DNA of 54,182 nucleotides from CAZYTO01 sp964650405 (GTDB taxonomy: Bacteria; Acidobacteriota; Thermoanaerobaculia; Gp7-AA8): assembly GCA_964650405.1 (NCBI GenBank), contig CAZYTO010000006.1:1-54182 (forward strand), in the 5' to 3' direction. Below are positions 17,008 through 25,114 of the stretch, piece after piece (positions within the stretch are counted from its first letter, which is position 1; every line of letters begins with the position of its first letter). The translations under genes and the position numbers were made by a program. Below the pieces are notes generated by a model. That model was not told the origin of the DNA. It did no database searches and saw only the letters and a program-made list of their open reading frames with translations.

Positions 17008-17218
17008 GTCCCCAGCCGCGCCTGTCACCGTTCGCGGCCTTGCCTACGCCGTTCGCAGCCTTGCGTACGTTGCCGGCCGTCCCGCGTACGCTGTCCGCGG
17101 CGATTGCAGACGTTGTCCGCAGCCCTGCGTACGTTGTCCGCACCTTGCGCACGCTGTCCGCAGCCCTGCGCACGTTGTCCGCAGCCTTGCGCACGCTGTC
17201 CGCGGCGATAGATGTCGG
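17008..17218. repeat. 21-bp-period intergenic array 1
   Basis: About ten consecutive units of 20-22 bp, most exactly 21, with consensus GTCCGCAGCCTTGCGTACGTT. Units start near 17008, 17030, 17051, 17072, 17093, 17115, 17136, 17156, 17177 and 17198. Each has a TGCGTACG or TGCGCACG core at the same offset. It lies between the VOC gene and the SUKH gene; nothing else is seen in 16821-17274. Read in one frame it gives LAHAVRS-like heptads, but with no start, no RBS and no recognisable protein around it, so it is treated as non-coding. Confidence 0.8.
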
Positions 17219-17274
17219 TGCGACTACCTGGCCGCCGTCTTCGTCACTACCCCATGCCTTTGGTTGAAGATCTC

Positions 17275-17742
17275 TCAAGGCATTGCATTCGCGATAAATT
17301 GAGCCAGCGTTGGAGTGACAACTTCCACCGCAGACTCGATCAGTCGATCATTTGTGTCCACTGCAGTATGCGGAACCCTTACTACCGGAGCATCTTCTGG
17401 TTTGTTGAAGTCAAGGAAATAAGGATCTCCCGACCCCGACAAGCAGATTCCGAAAGGCAAATATCCGCAAACGCCGGCGCTAATCCCGGGATAAAACTTA
17501 TGCAATTCTTCGAGAACTGTCGCTACAGACATCCACTTTAAGTCCACTCCCAATTCAGAGAGATCTTCGTCCTCTGAGAGAGAGAGGCGGCAGTCAATTA
17601 TCGGATAGCGAAGTAACATGCGAATGTACCAAACCGGCACAGCGGGGATAGTGATTGCACGCAGCGCCTCTGCTTCGTCGTGGGTCGCGATGCGCCCGTG
17701 AAAGACCGCGGTTTTCGTTTGAAGAACGTCATCTAGTGTCAT
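17275..17742 (-). CDS. SUKH/SMI1-KNR4-like immunity protein
   Basis: Protein of 155 aa. ATG 17742 is supported by AAGGAG about 6 bases upstream. The segment LPFGICLSGSGDPYFLDFNK followed by DAPVVRVPHTAV resembles the core of SUKH (SMI1/KNR4) domains, the commonest immunity proteins of contact-dependent nuclease toxins. It lies 66 bp downstream of the RHS toxin gene on the same strand, the standard toxin-then-immunity order. Base composition is clearly less GC-rich than the core genes here, as often seen for transferred toxin tips and their immunity genes. The fold assignment is by eye; position gives the stronger support. Confidence 0.7.
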   Translation of the reverse strand: MTLDDVLQTKTAVFHGRIATHDEAEALRAITIPAVPVWYIRMLLRYPIIDCRLSLSEDEDLSELGVDLKWMSVATVLEELHKFYPGISAGVCGYLPFGICLSGSGDPYFLDFNKPEDAPVVRVPHTAVDTNDRLIESAVEVVTPTLAQFIANAMP

Positions 17743-17808
17743 CTTGGCTCCTTGCCGGTTCGCCCAGACCGTTCTGGGCCAGCAGCTAAAAAGCAGAAGT
17801 GACGCGGT

Positions 17809-19689
17809 TTATTTAGGTTCGAAGCGGCCTTCATCCCACTGCCGCTGCCAATAATTCTTTGTCTGCCTTCTGAAGTCCTTTCGATCAACTCTCGAAGGTT
17901 CTTGGCCGGTGTTCTCGTGATTCTTCTTGTAGTTATCACCCAAGCGATGGTCTGTACGAGTCTTCTCTGTGAAGGGTCCGTTTGGGTCCTGGCCCTCGTG
18001 ATGAATCTCGATCGGGTGGCCGTCGGTACCGATAGGTGCGTCTCCGCGCTTCTCTGGGGGAGCAGATATCTTATCATCGGATACCTTCTCGACCGGAACG
18101 TCTTTCCCCAGCTCGGCGAGGAACAACAGTCCTTCGGAGCCGCGTCTGACGTCGGCGGATACGGCAATTGTTACATCATACGCGTCGCCACCTTTGTCCA
18201 GAATATCGCCCGTAGCATTTCCAAACCTCAGGATATCGGCAACCTCGTGAAGCTTATCGGTAGCTCCACCAGTCAGCGTAGATGCCATTGGCACGGAGTT
18301 TTCGATCTGCACGGCCGCAGCGTCGATTCGATCTGCCGCGTGGTTGTAAGCATTCGATAGGACAGCTGCGAAATTGAGCTGGCCGGTGGGATCGATATTC
18401 GTGAGCGGATCGTTCGCTGCGTATGCGTACCGGTTCCAGGACTGGGGATGGCTGACTATTCCGAGTCTCGGATCTATCGCGAAGAACCTGGCCAGCCGCG
18501 CGTCGTAGTATCGCGCGTGCATGTAGTCGAGGTAGTCGTCGTTGGTGGGGTTGCCGGGGTCGTAATCGCGTTCGTGGCCCGTAAACTTGAGCACCTCGCC
18601 GCCGGGCGTAGAGATCTCCTCGCCGTAGGGGGCGTACTCGATGACGCTGCCCTGCTTCTGGCCGTTGCTGTCGGTGAAGACGCGAGGTGAGCCGAGATGG
18701 TCGAGGTGGTACTGCAGTGGGCCGGCGGGGCGCTCGGCGGCCAACATGCCGTGGGTGCCATGGATGAAGCTCTCCGCCCATGTCCATTGCGACGTCGCCC
18801 AGCCAGCGCTCGATAAGGCGGTACTGCTGTCGAACTGGATCAGCGGCTTGTTTTCGAAGTCACGGATGGTCCAGTGGGTGATGTTGGTGTCAGTCTGGAC
18901 GCCGATCCGCTCTTCGTTGACGTCGTAGAGGTACGTGGTGGTGTGGCCGCCCTGGGTCTTCGACGTTGCCTGGTTGAAGGCGTCGTAGGTCATCGTCATC
19001 GAGCCGGAGACGCTGATGGCGTTGCCCGCGGCGTCGTATTGACTGCCTGGGTCGGTCAGTTGGTTGGTGACCGGACTGGGTGGATAGTTGGGCGGCGGAT
19101 ATGTGATGGCCTGCGCCGAAGGCGAGTAGCGCTGGTGGCGCGTGAGATTACCGAAGCCGTCGTAATCGTACTGCTCGTGGATGTCTTCGCCATTCCGCCC
19201 GATGACGGCTTCCCTCAGCCTGGAGGCGGCGTCGTACGTGAACGTGCTCGTCTTGCCGTCTCCGTTGAGTGTGCCGGTGACGCCCATGGCCAGGATGTTG
19301 CCCGCGCCGTCGTAGACGAACTGGCCGGAGCCCCAGAGGGTATGTGTGTCCTGCGGCGCGAGCTTACGGACGTCTGCGGTCGTGTGAACTGCCGGATCGT
19401 CAACTACTGCGCCGGTGGGGATATCGTTTCCGACTTCGATGACCGAAACCACCTCGGGCAAGTCGGCCAGCCGACCGGCGGCGACAGCGGGGACGACCAC
19501 CGTCAGCGAGGAACCGTTCAGTGCCTCGACGCGCGCGCCAACCGCGGCGACGGCTGCGGGAGAGGCTCCCGTCCGTAGCGTGACGAGATAGCGCAGTTCA
19601 CCCGGTGCGAGGTCCGCGGGCGCGGCGAACGCCGCAGCGGAGACGACGAGTGACAGAACGAAGGTGCAGCGCAAGAGTATCGATCTCAT
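17809..19689 (-). CDS. RHS-core protein with C-terminal GH-E type nuclease toxin
   Basis: Protein of 626 aa. The signal peptide (ends SAAAFAAP) is followed by a small region resembling a protease-inhibitor/propeptide (residues about 30-95), YD repeats (YDGAGNILAMG, FTYDAASRLREA, YDYDGFGNLTRH), and an RHS core with YHLDHLGSPRVFTD, YAPYGE, FTGHERD and NRYAYAANDPLTNIDPTG (to about 451). The variable tip ends with GTDGHPIEIHHEGQ, TRTDHR and SRVDRKDFRRQTKNYW (about 554-615), matching my memory of HNH/EndoVII nucleases with conserved G-H-E. ATG 19689 overlaps the upstream RHS stop as ATGA. The tip is AT-richer than the core, implying exchange. Predicted exported nuclease toxin. Confidence 0.85.
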   Translation of the reverse strand: MRSILLRCTFVLSLVVSAAAFAAPADLAPGELRYLVTLRTGASPAAVAAVGARVEALNGSSLTVVVPAVAAGRLADLPEVVSVIEVGNDIPTGAVVDDPAVHTTADVRKLAPQDTHTLWGSGQFVYDGAGNILAMGVTGTLNGDGKTSTFTYDAASRLREAVIGRNGEDIHEQYDYDGFGNLTRHQRYSPSAQAITYPPPNYPPSPVTNQLTDPGSQYDAAGNAISVSGSMTMTYDAFNQATSKTQGGHTTTYLYDVNEERIGVQTDTNITHWTIRDFENKPLIQFDSSTALSSAGWATSQWTWAESFIHGTHGMLAAERPAGPLQYHLDHLGSPRVFTDSNGQKQGSVIEYAPYGEEISTPGGEVLKFTGHERDYDPGNPTNDDYLDYMHARYYDARLARFFAIDPRLGIVSHPQSWNRYAYAANDPLTNIDPTGQLNFAAVLSNAYNHAADRIDAAAVQIENSVPMASTLTGGATDKLHEVADILRFGNATGDILDKGGDAYDVTIAVSADVRRGSEGLLFLAELGKDVPVEKVSDDKISAPPEKRGDAPIGTDGHPIEIHHEGQDPNGPFTEKTRTDHRLGDNYKKNHENTGQEPSRVDRKDFRRQTKNYWQRQWDEGRFEPK

Positions 19690-22600
19690 TTCGTGTGGTC
19701 CTGCAGGTCGGTGAGATGAATGCGCTTGACGAGCGTGGAGGACTGGAATGCCTGATCCGTGTAGGGCGTAACGGGCACAGTCAGCACCGCCAGGCCGTTG
19801 TCGAGGGCTACCCGCAGCGACAGGATGTGTGCGGCGGCGACGACAGCTCCCGGCTGTGGCTGGTCATCCTGCGGAGCGAGGTTGGGCCAGATCACTGGAG
19901 TCAGCCCCGCGGCGACGCGGATCTCGTTCACGGCGATACGCAACTGTTCGAGCGGTGCGGCGTTGATGTACGCCGGAATGGCATCGAAGGTCGCTCGCGC
20001 CGCGCTGTCGACGTTCGAATAGGCGCCGTAGTTCGGCATTGCTCCGTCGTAGTTCGGTTGCTCCACGGCCCTTACGCGGTACGCTGCAGCGTAACCCATG
20101 TTGACTTGACCGTCCGTAAAGGAGGTCGCTGTGCTCGATGCGGTGGCGATCTCCACCCACAGCGGATTCAGATTCGGGGCGCGCCGCTCGATGGAATAGT
20201 GGTGGACTGGTTGCTGCGACGAAAGGAGAGACCAGGTGACCAGGACACCGTTGCTTGCGGGAGAGGCCACCACGTTCTGCGCGGCGGGGAGCACCACCCG
20301 GATGGTCGCGACTTCGCTCCAGGCATCGGCACCACAGCCGTTCTGGACATGAACCCAGAACTCCATCGTATGGCTGAGGGGGAGTGTTCGGAGCGTGGGG
20401 CTGGACGAGGGGCCCAGGTTGAGGTAACTGGAGCCGTTCCCGAACTCGAACCAGGTGTAGGTCAGGTTCGAGCCCGACGCGCCGACGGTCAGGACGACCG
20501 ACTGGTTGAGCGAGATCGTCATGCTGGATGGTTGTGTCGTGATCTGTGGCGCCTGACACGTCGGTTGAACGGTGATCAGCGCCGCCGAGGAGCCCTCGGA
20601 GCCGCAGGAGTTGGTAGCAGTCACACTGAACGAATGCGTCGTCGTCAGCGGTCCGGTCGTGTAACTTGAGGTCGTGGCGCCCGAGATCGACGTCCCGTCC
20701 ATGAACCATTGGTAGCCGGGGCTGGTCCCCGTCGCGGAGACAGTGAGCGTCACCGAACCGCCTGACTGGATCGTCTGAGACGCTGGCTGCGTGACAATGT
20801 GCGGCGCCGTGCAGGTTGGCGGAGGGGTTGTCGCGGTGGGCCCGGTAACGGTGATCGCGTTTGGTCGCGGTCGTCCCTTCGGATCGGGATCGATCGTGTC
20901 CTTCGTTCCGTTCGCGTGCGTGATCGTGTTCAGCATTTCATTGGCTGAGTACGTCATGGCGGCGAAGCCCACTACATTGGTCTCACGCCCCTCTTCATAG
21001 GTCCGCGTGACGTTCGATGTCGGGTGACTCAGGCAGGGGGGCAGCGTGTTGTCCGAGGTGCCGTTGTCGAGAAGACAGTCCGGGTAAACGGTATTCGTGA
21101 CGAGTCCAACCTCGTTGTACGCGGCGGACTGCTTCAGGCTCTGCTTCAGCGTTCCGTTGAGCCGGATCTCCGTCGTGCGATCGGTAAGGCGGCCGGCATC
21201 GTCCGCATAGTGGTATTTCTCGACGACCTGGACGTCGTCACCCGAGGCCTGGTAGTTGTGTCGCATCGCCGAGGCGAGCTTGCCGTTGGAATAGTCGGGC
21301 TTATTGCCGTAGGAGAGGTGATCCGCGCCATACGTGAATTCCTTCATCAGGCGAAAACCGCCTGCGCCGTTTCCCGAGAAGACATGGAGGATACGCTCGG
21401 CGTTGTCGTAGTCGTAGTTGAGGTCGAAGATGCTTGTGCTGGGAAGCCGTTTCGCCGTCACCTTCCCGCCGGCATCATACTCATAGTTTACAGTCCCGTT
21501 CTCCGGATGCGTCTCGCTGATGAGGAACCCCCGTCCATCGTAGGTGAAGGTGCGCGTCTGCGTCTTCGGGTGACCTGCCGGCTGTGTGGGGTCGGTTACG
21601 ACAACGTTCGTGAGGTGGCTGGCGGCGTCGTAACCGTATGTTCCAGTGGTCAGCACAGGGTCTGTGACCGAGGCAAGCTGTCCGAATTCGTCGTACGTCT
21701 CGACGGTCGTCGCAGAACTGGAGTCGGTCAGCACCTGCGTGCGTGTCGTCCGAAGGTTTCCGAGATAGCTGAACGTCGTGGTCCGGTTGTCGGGATCGGT
21801 GACGACTGACGGCCGGCCGAGTGAATCGAAGGTCGTGACCGTACAGTTATCGGCGGAGGTGTCACACGTGGCCACGCCGGTCTGCAGCGGCGAAGTCTTA
21901 TTGACTCGGGACATCTCATCGTAGCGAGTGGTCCGCGTGCTCCAGCCGTTGTTAACCCACGTCTTCTCGTGCCACAGCCGCCCGAGACTGTCGTACTCAT
22001 AGCTCAGGTGCTTGAGGCTGGTGTTGGTGGCGTTCTGAGTGGTCGTGGCGTCGATCGAGAGCGGGGTTGCGGTGTCGTGGTAGGCGTATGTTGTCGTCGA
22101 GCCGCCGGGAGGGATGACAGTTGTCAGGCGCCCCAGGTCGTCGTACGCGTATTTCGTTTCCAAGCCTGCCGAATCGCGGCTCGACTTGATGATACCCGTC
22201 TGTGGCTGCAGGGTGAAGTCACTCAGGTTGAACCCGGTGCCGTCGTATGACGACGTGACGCCGGCGAGCGCACCGTTCACGTAGATATTCACGTGGTCTA
22301 TGACGAGTGGCACGCTCTCCGAATAGGGGAATCGGCTGGTCGTATCGAGCGACCCCGTGTCACCGCCTTCGGTCTTTCGTTTCGTAAGGTTACCGTTCGT
22401 GCCGTAGTTGTCGGTGTCGCCGGGATCTCCGTAGAGGTAATGTACGAGAATGTCGTGGGAGTCAAGCTGTGGATTCGGTCCGCTCTGACGGAGGATACGC
22501 TTGCCGTTGAGCAAGCCGCGCTGGCGATCGTAGTCGAAGAGGGTGATGAATGCACCGGAGGTGCCCAGGCACTCGTTGATACCAGCCACAGCACCGTCGA

Positions 22601-24434
22601 GGACGCACTCCTCGTTGGGGTCGCCGAGTGTCCATCTGTAAGTGTCTACAGTCTTGTGAAAGTCATGGAATGCCGTGCGGCTCTTCTTTGAGGTCAGGTC
22701 GGTGGCCGTGGTAATGGCGGTCGCATAGTTACCAAAGTTACGGTAGTCCGATCGATTGATGCTGGAATAGCACGGGCCTCCAAGGCAGGTGACACCTTCC
22801 TGGTAGGTTGTTTCTGCATATGCGCGCGCATTCGGACGTGTTCCGAAAGAGCGAGGCGTATCGCCTTCGTAGCTGACATATCGCGACTCAAGCAAGACAC
22901 CGTTCCTGTCGTAGGTCTGCGACGACAGATACATGATGTCGGCATCGCGGGGATTCGCCGGGTCTGGCGCCGTGGGATTGACGCGCTTCGCATCGACGGG
23001 CCCGATGTTGAAGTCAAATACTTTCAGAGTCATGCCTTTGGTGAACGGCAAGCCGAAATCATTCCGATCCCAGGCATTATTGAATTGGTCTATGTAGGAG
23101 CATATCGGTTTCTGGTAGACGGAATAGTAGGAAGCCTCGATCGTGCCGTCCGGTCGTTTTACCGCTCCGACAGTACCCATCGGGATTGGCGTTAGTACCT
23201 GGCAGTTGGTTCCCATGAAGCCGCCGTACTGATAGCTCCATGTGGTCGGGGTACCTGTGATCGGGTCCGGCACGGTACGGCTCGCCACCTGCGGAGGATG
23301 CTCGATTCCGGGTTTCGTCGGCGCCGAGTCGCGAGGCACGTACGCTTCCGAGTAAGTCCATGTGTACTTGGCACCGGTAGGTATCGTCATACCTAGAAGG
23401 CACCCTGCCGAGGATTCTGAAGTCATGTCGTATGCAGGCAGACTCGAGGTCCCGAAAGTGAAAGGCTGGCCTGTCGGACGGGTGATTTTCGTGAGGACCG
23501 GAACAGATACAGAACCCTGGTTCGTCACGCGATCCGGGAACTGAACGTCGATGGACGTCGTCTCGAAGGAATAAGTTACGTTGATCGGGTTGCTGTTGGC
23601 GTCGAGACGAGGCCCGGGCATGACGACGGACGACAGGACGCTCTGTAAGTTGGGTCCACCCGAGGCGAACGTCACCTTGATGGGGTACGTGTCCTTATCA
23701 TGGGCGACATCGTGAATGGTCCAGAGCAAGCCGTGATTGTCGTAGTCGATGTCGACGTGGTTTCCCGTAGCGTCTTCAATTCTTGTAAGCATCGGTCGCG
23801 TCGGATTGCTCGGGCTCAGCAGGGCCACGTCCTTGCTCTCGAATGTGCGGCGGACACCGTCGGGAGAATCAATATAGATCGTGCCTGTGAGCCCGTTCTC
23901 CGCGATCATCCGAAGATTCGAGCCGTCCGTGCTGTAACTGTCTGTACCCCCGCTGCCAGTGAATGTGTGCGTGGCGCCATCTGGGTCCTCGTAGCTGAAC
24001 ACGCCGCCGGCTCCTTCGGTTACGCCGATCAAAATGCGGCCGAGAGACAACGTCCAGCCGAGCGCCGCATTGAAGCGGTGCGCGGGAACGGCGGTCGTGA
24101 CGCCGCAATTCTGGGTCCATTTCGGGTTGCCGTCCTGGAGGTTGCAACTAGGCGGGTGCGGCGAGAACTCATCAAAATGCCAGTACCAAAGCCTGCTGTT
24201 AGAGTGAAGGGCCAGGCCATACCGTAGGGCGCCGTTGACATGGAAGGCTGGACCGATCGGAATCGACACGGTGAGATTGCCGCTCATCATGTTGACGCTG
24301 TCGTAGTCGTGCACGTCATAAGCCTTGTTCGCGACGAAGCCCGGCGCTTCCATTGGGTCGTCCTGGGCGACGGCATTCATTGCCGCCGCGGCGGCGATGG
24401 TTGTGATCAGTAGCGTTCTGAGAAGTGTCTTCAT
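19686..24434 (-). CDS. Large secreted RHS/YD-repeat protein ending in Ig, FN3 and helical domains
   Basis: Protein of 1582 aa with a signal peptide (ends NAVAQ). An N-terminal beta-rich region begins with a typical RHS leader (GNLTVSIPIG) and runs into many YD repeats: YDDLGRLTTV, YDSLGRLWHE, YDAASHLTNV, YDGRGFLISE, YEYDAGGKVTA. After about residue 1170 the RHS core is missing. Instead there are two Ig-like domains (SGGSVTLTVSATG...), an FN3-like domain (VVASPASNGVLVTWSLL) and a helical C-terminus (AAPLEQLRIAVNEIRVAAGLTP). Both ends overlap neighbours as ATGA (24434/24431 and 19689/19686), so it is co-translated with the 223-aa protein and the toxin protein. It may supply most of the YD shell. 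Confidence 0.85.
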   Translation of the reverse strand: MKTLLRTLLITTIAAAAAMNAVAQDDPMEAPGFVANKAYDVHDYDSVNMMSGNLTVSIPIGPAFHVNGALRYGLALHSNSRLWYWHFDEFSPHPPSCNLQDGNPKWTQNCGVTTAVPAHRFNAALGWTLSLGRILIGVTEGAGGVFSYEDPDGATHTFTGSGGTDSYSTDGSNLRMIAENGLTGTIYIDSPDGVRRTFESKDVALLSPSNPTRPMLTRIEDATGNHVDIDYDNHGLLWTIHDVAHDKDTYPIKVTFASGGPNLQSVLSSVVMPGPRLDANSNPINVTYSFETTSIDVQFPDRVTNQGSVSVPVLTKITRPTGQPFTFGTSSLPAYDMTSESSAGCLLGMTIPTGAKYTWTYSEAYVPRDSAPTKPGIEHPPQVASRTVPDPITGTPTTWSYQYGGFMGTNCQVLTPIPMGTVGAVKRPDGTIEASYYSVYQKPICSYIDQFNNAWDRNDFGLPFTKGMTLKVFDFNIGPVDAKRVNPTAPDPANPRDADIMYLSSQTYDRNGVLLESRYVSYEGDTPRSFGTRPNARAYAETTYQEGVTCLGGPCYSSINRSDYRNFGNYATAITTATDLTSKKSRTAFHDFHKTVDTYRWTLGDPNEECVLDGAVAGINECLGTSGAFITLFDYDRQRGLLNGKRILRQSGPNPQLDSHDILVHYLYGDPGDTDNYGTNGNLTKRKTEGGDTGSLDTTSRFPYSESVPLVIDHVNIYVNGALAGVTSSYDGTGFNLSDFTLQPQTGIIKSSRDSAGLETKYAYDDLGRLTTVIPPGGSTTTYAYHDTATPLSIDATTTQNATNTSLKHLSYEYDSLGRLWHEKTWVNNGWSTRTTRYDEMSRVNKTSPLQTGVATCDTSADNCTVTTFDSLGRPSVVTDPDNRTTTFSYLGNLRTTRTQVLTDSSSATTVETYDEFGQLASVTDPVLTTGTYGYDAASHLTNVVVTDPTQPAGHPKTQTRTFTYDGRGFLISETHPENGTVNYEYDAGGKVTAKRLPSTSIFDLNYDYDNAERILHVFSGNGAGGFRLMKEFTYGADHLSYGNKPDYSNGKLASAMRHNYQASGDDVQVVEKYHYADDAGRLTDRTTEIRLNGTLKQSLKQSAAYNEVGLVTNTVYPDCLLDNGTSDNTLPPCLSHPTSNVTRTYEEGRETNVVGFAAMTYSANEMLNTITHANGTKDTIDPDPKGRPRPNAITVTGPTATTPPPTCTAPHIVTQPASQTIQSGGSVTLTVSATGTSPGYQWFMDGTSISGATTSSYTTGPLTTTHSFSVTATNSCGSEGSSAALITVQPTCQAPQITTQPSSMTISLNQSVVLTVGASGSNLTYTWFEFGNGSSYLNLGPSSSPTLRTLPLSHTMEFWVHVQNGCGADAWSEVATIRVVLPAAQNVVASPASNGVLVTWSLLSSQQPVHHYSIERRAPNLNPLWVEIATASSTATSFTDGQVNMGYAAAYRVRAVEQPNYDGAMPNYGAYSNVDSAARATFDAIPAYINAAPLEQLRIAVNEIRVAAGLTPVIWPNLAPQDDQPQPGAVVAAAHILSLRVALDNGLAVLTVPVTPYTDQAFQSSTLVKRIHLTDLQDHTK

Positions 24435-25102
24435 GGCACACTCCCGATGTCCGCACCGGTGAGTCGCATCGTAATAACCTGGAAGAAGGGTAGGTCGAAG
24501 GCGATGATCACTCCGCCCGGCGCGAACTCCGTAGCTCGAGTCTCGCCGCTCGGAAGGAGAGACACGGCGTCGCTGAGAGATACGCCCGTCACTCCGGGGC
24601 GGGAATCACGATCGGAGGCGCTGCGGTCGTAGCCGTGAATGGCCCAGACACCGTGACCCGGTTGGATGTAGATCATTTCCGCCCCCGGATAGGAAAGGGC
24701 GAACGTCTCAACGCGGCCACTCGCAGCGCGGTGCAGCGGTTGCGGTTGCGGGCGCGCTGGTTTCAGGCCGTATAAAGGTGACGAGACGGCGTATTGACCA
24801 TTCGTCACATCGACGGCGAGCCAAACGCCATCGGTGGGAATCGGCATGCCATGGTCGTAGGTCACGATTCCGTCGTGATCATCATCGTGAAGAACTTGCT
24901 GGTACCGTTCGATATGGTCGCCGGTGTCGGCTCGTACCATCGCCACGGCATAGATCAGGACCGCGCCGCCCGGTGTGATGCCGGTAACGCGGATTCCCTT
25001 CGGCGTGAAGGTGATCGCCGGTGCGCCAGCCCCGCCGGAGGTGGCGCTCGCGCTCAGAGCGAGACTGATCGAGAGAAACAAACCCGCGATGAATTTGTAC
25101 AT
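24431..25102 (-). CDS. Secreted protein of unknown function in the RHS operon
   Basis: Protein of 223 aa with a signal peptide (MYKFIAGLFLSISLALSASA). The mature part looks beta-rich: AITFTPKGIRVTGITPGGAVLIYAV followed by HDDDHDGIVTYDHG, which resembles a short Ca-binding-like acidic loop. I do not recognise a family. It starts 12 bp after the fibre-like gene and its stop overlaps the RHS gene as ATGA. This tight position suggests an accessory part of the RHS export or assembly machinery. Confidence 0.75.
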   Translation of the reverse strand: MYKFIAGLFLSISLALSASATSGGAGAPAITFTPKGIRVTGITPGGAVLIYAVAMVRADTGDHIERYQQVLHDDDHDGIVTYDHGMPIPTDGVWLAVDVTNGQYAVSSPLYGLKPARPQPQPLHRAASGRVETFALSYPGAEMIYIQPGHGVWAIHGYDRSASDRDSRPGVTGVSLSDAVSLLPSGETRATEFAPGGVIIAFDLPFFQVITMRLTGADIGSVP

Positions 25103-25114
25103 GGGTCGGCCCCT

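Noticed and set aside
17008..17218. CRISPR array
   Set aside because: Units are contiguous with no unique spacers, and no cas gene is in the window.
16976..17278. Minus-strand frame of 100 aa with AADSVRKAADNVRRA-like repeats
   Set aside because: It is created by the 21-bp array, overlaps the SUKH gene end by four bases and has no domain outside the repeat.
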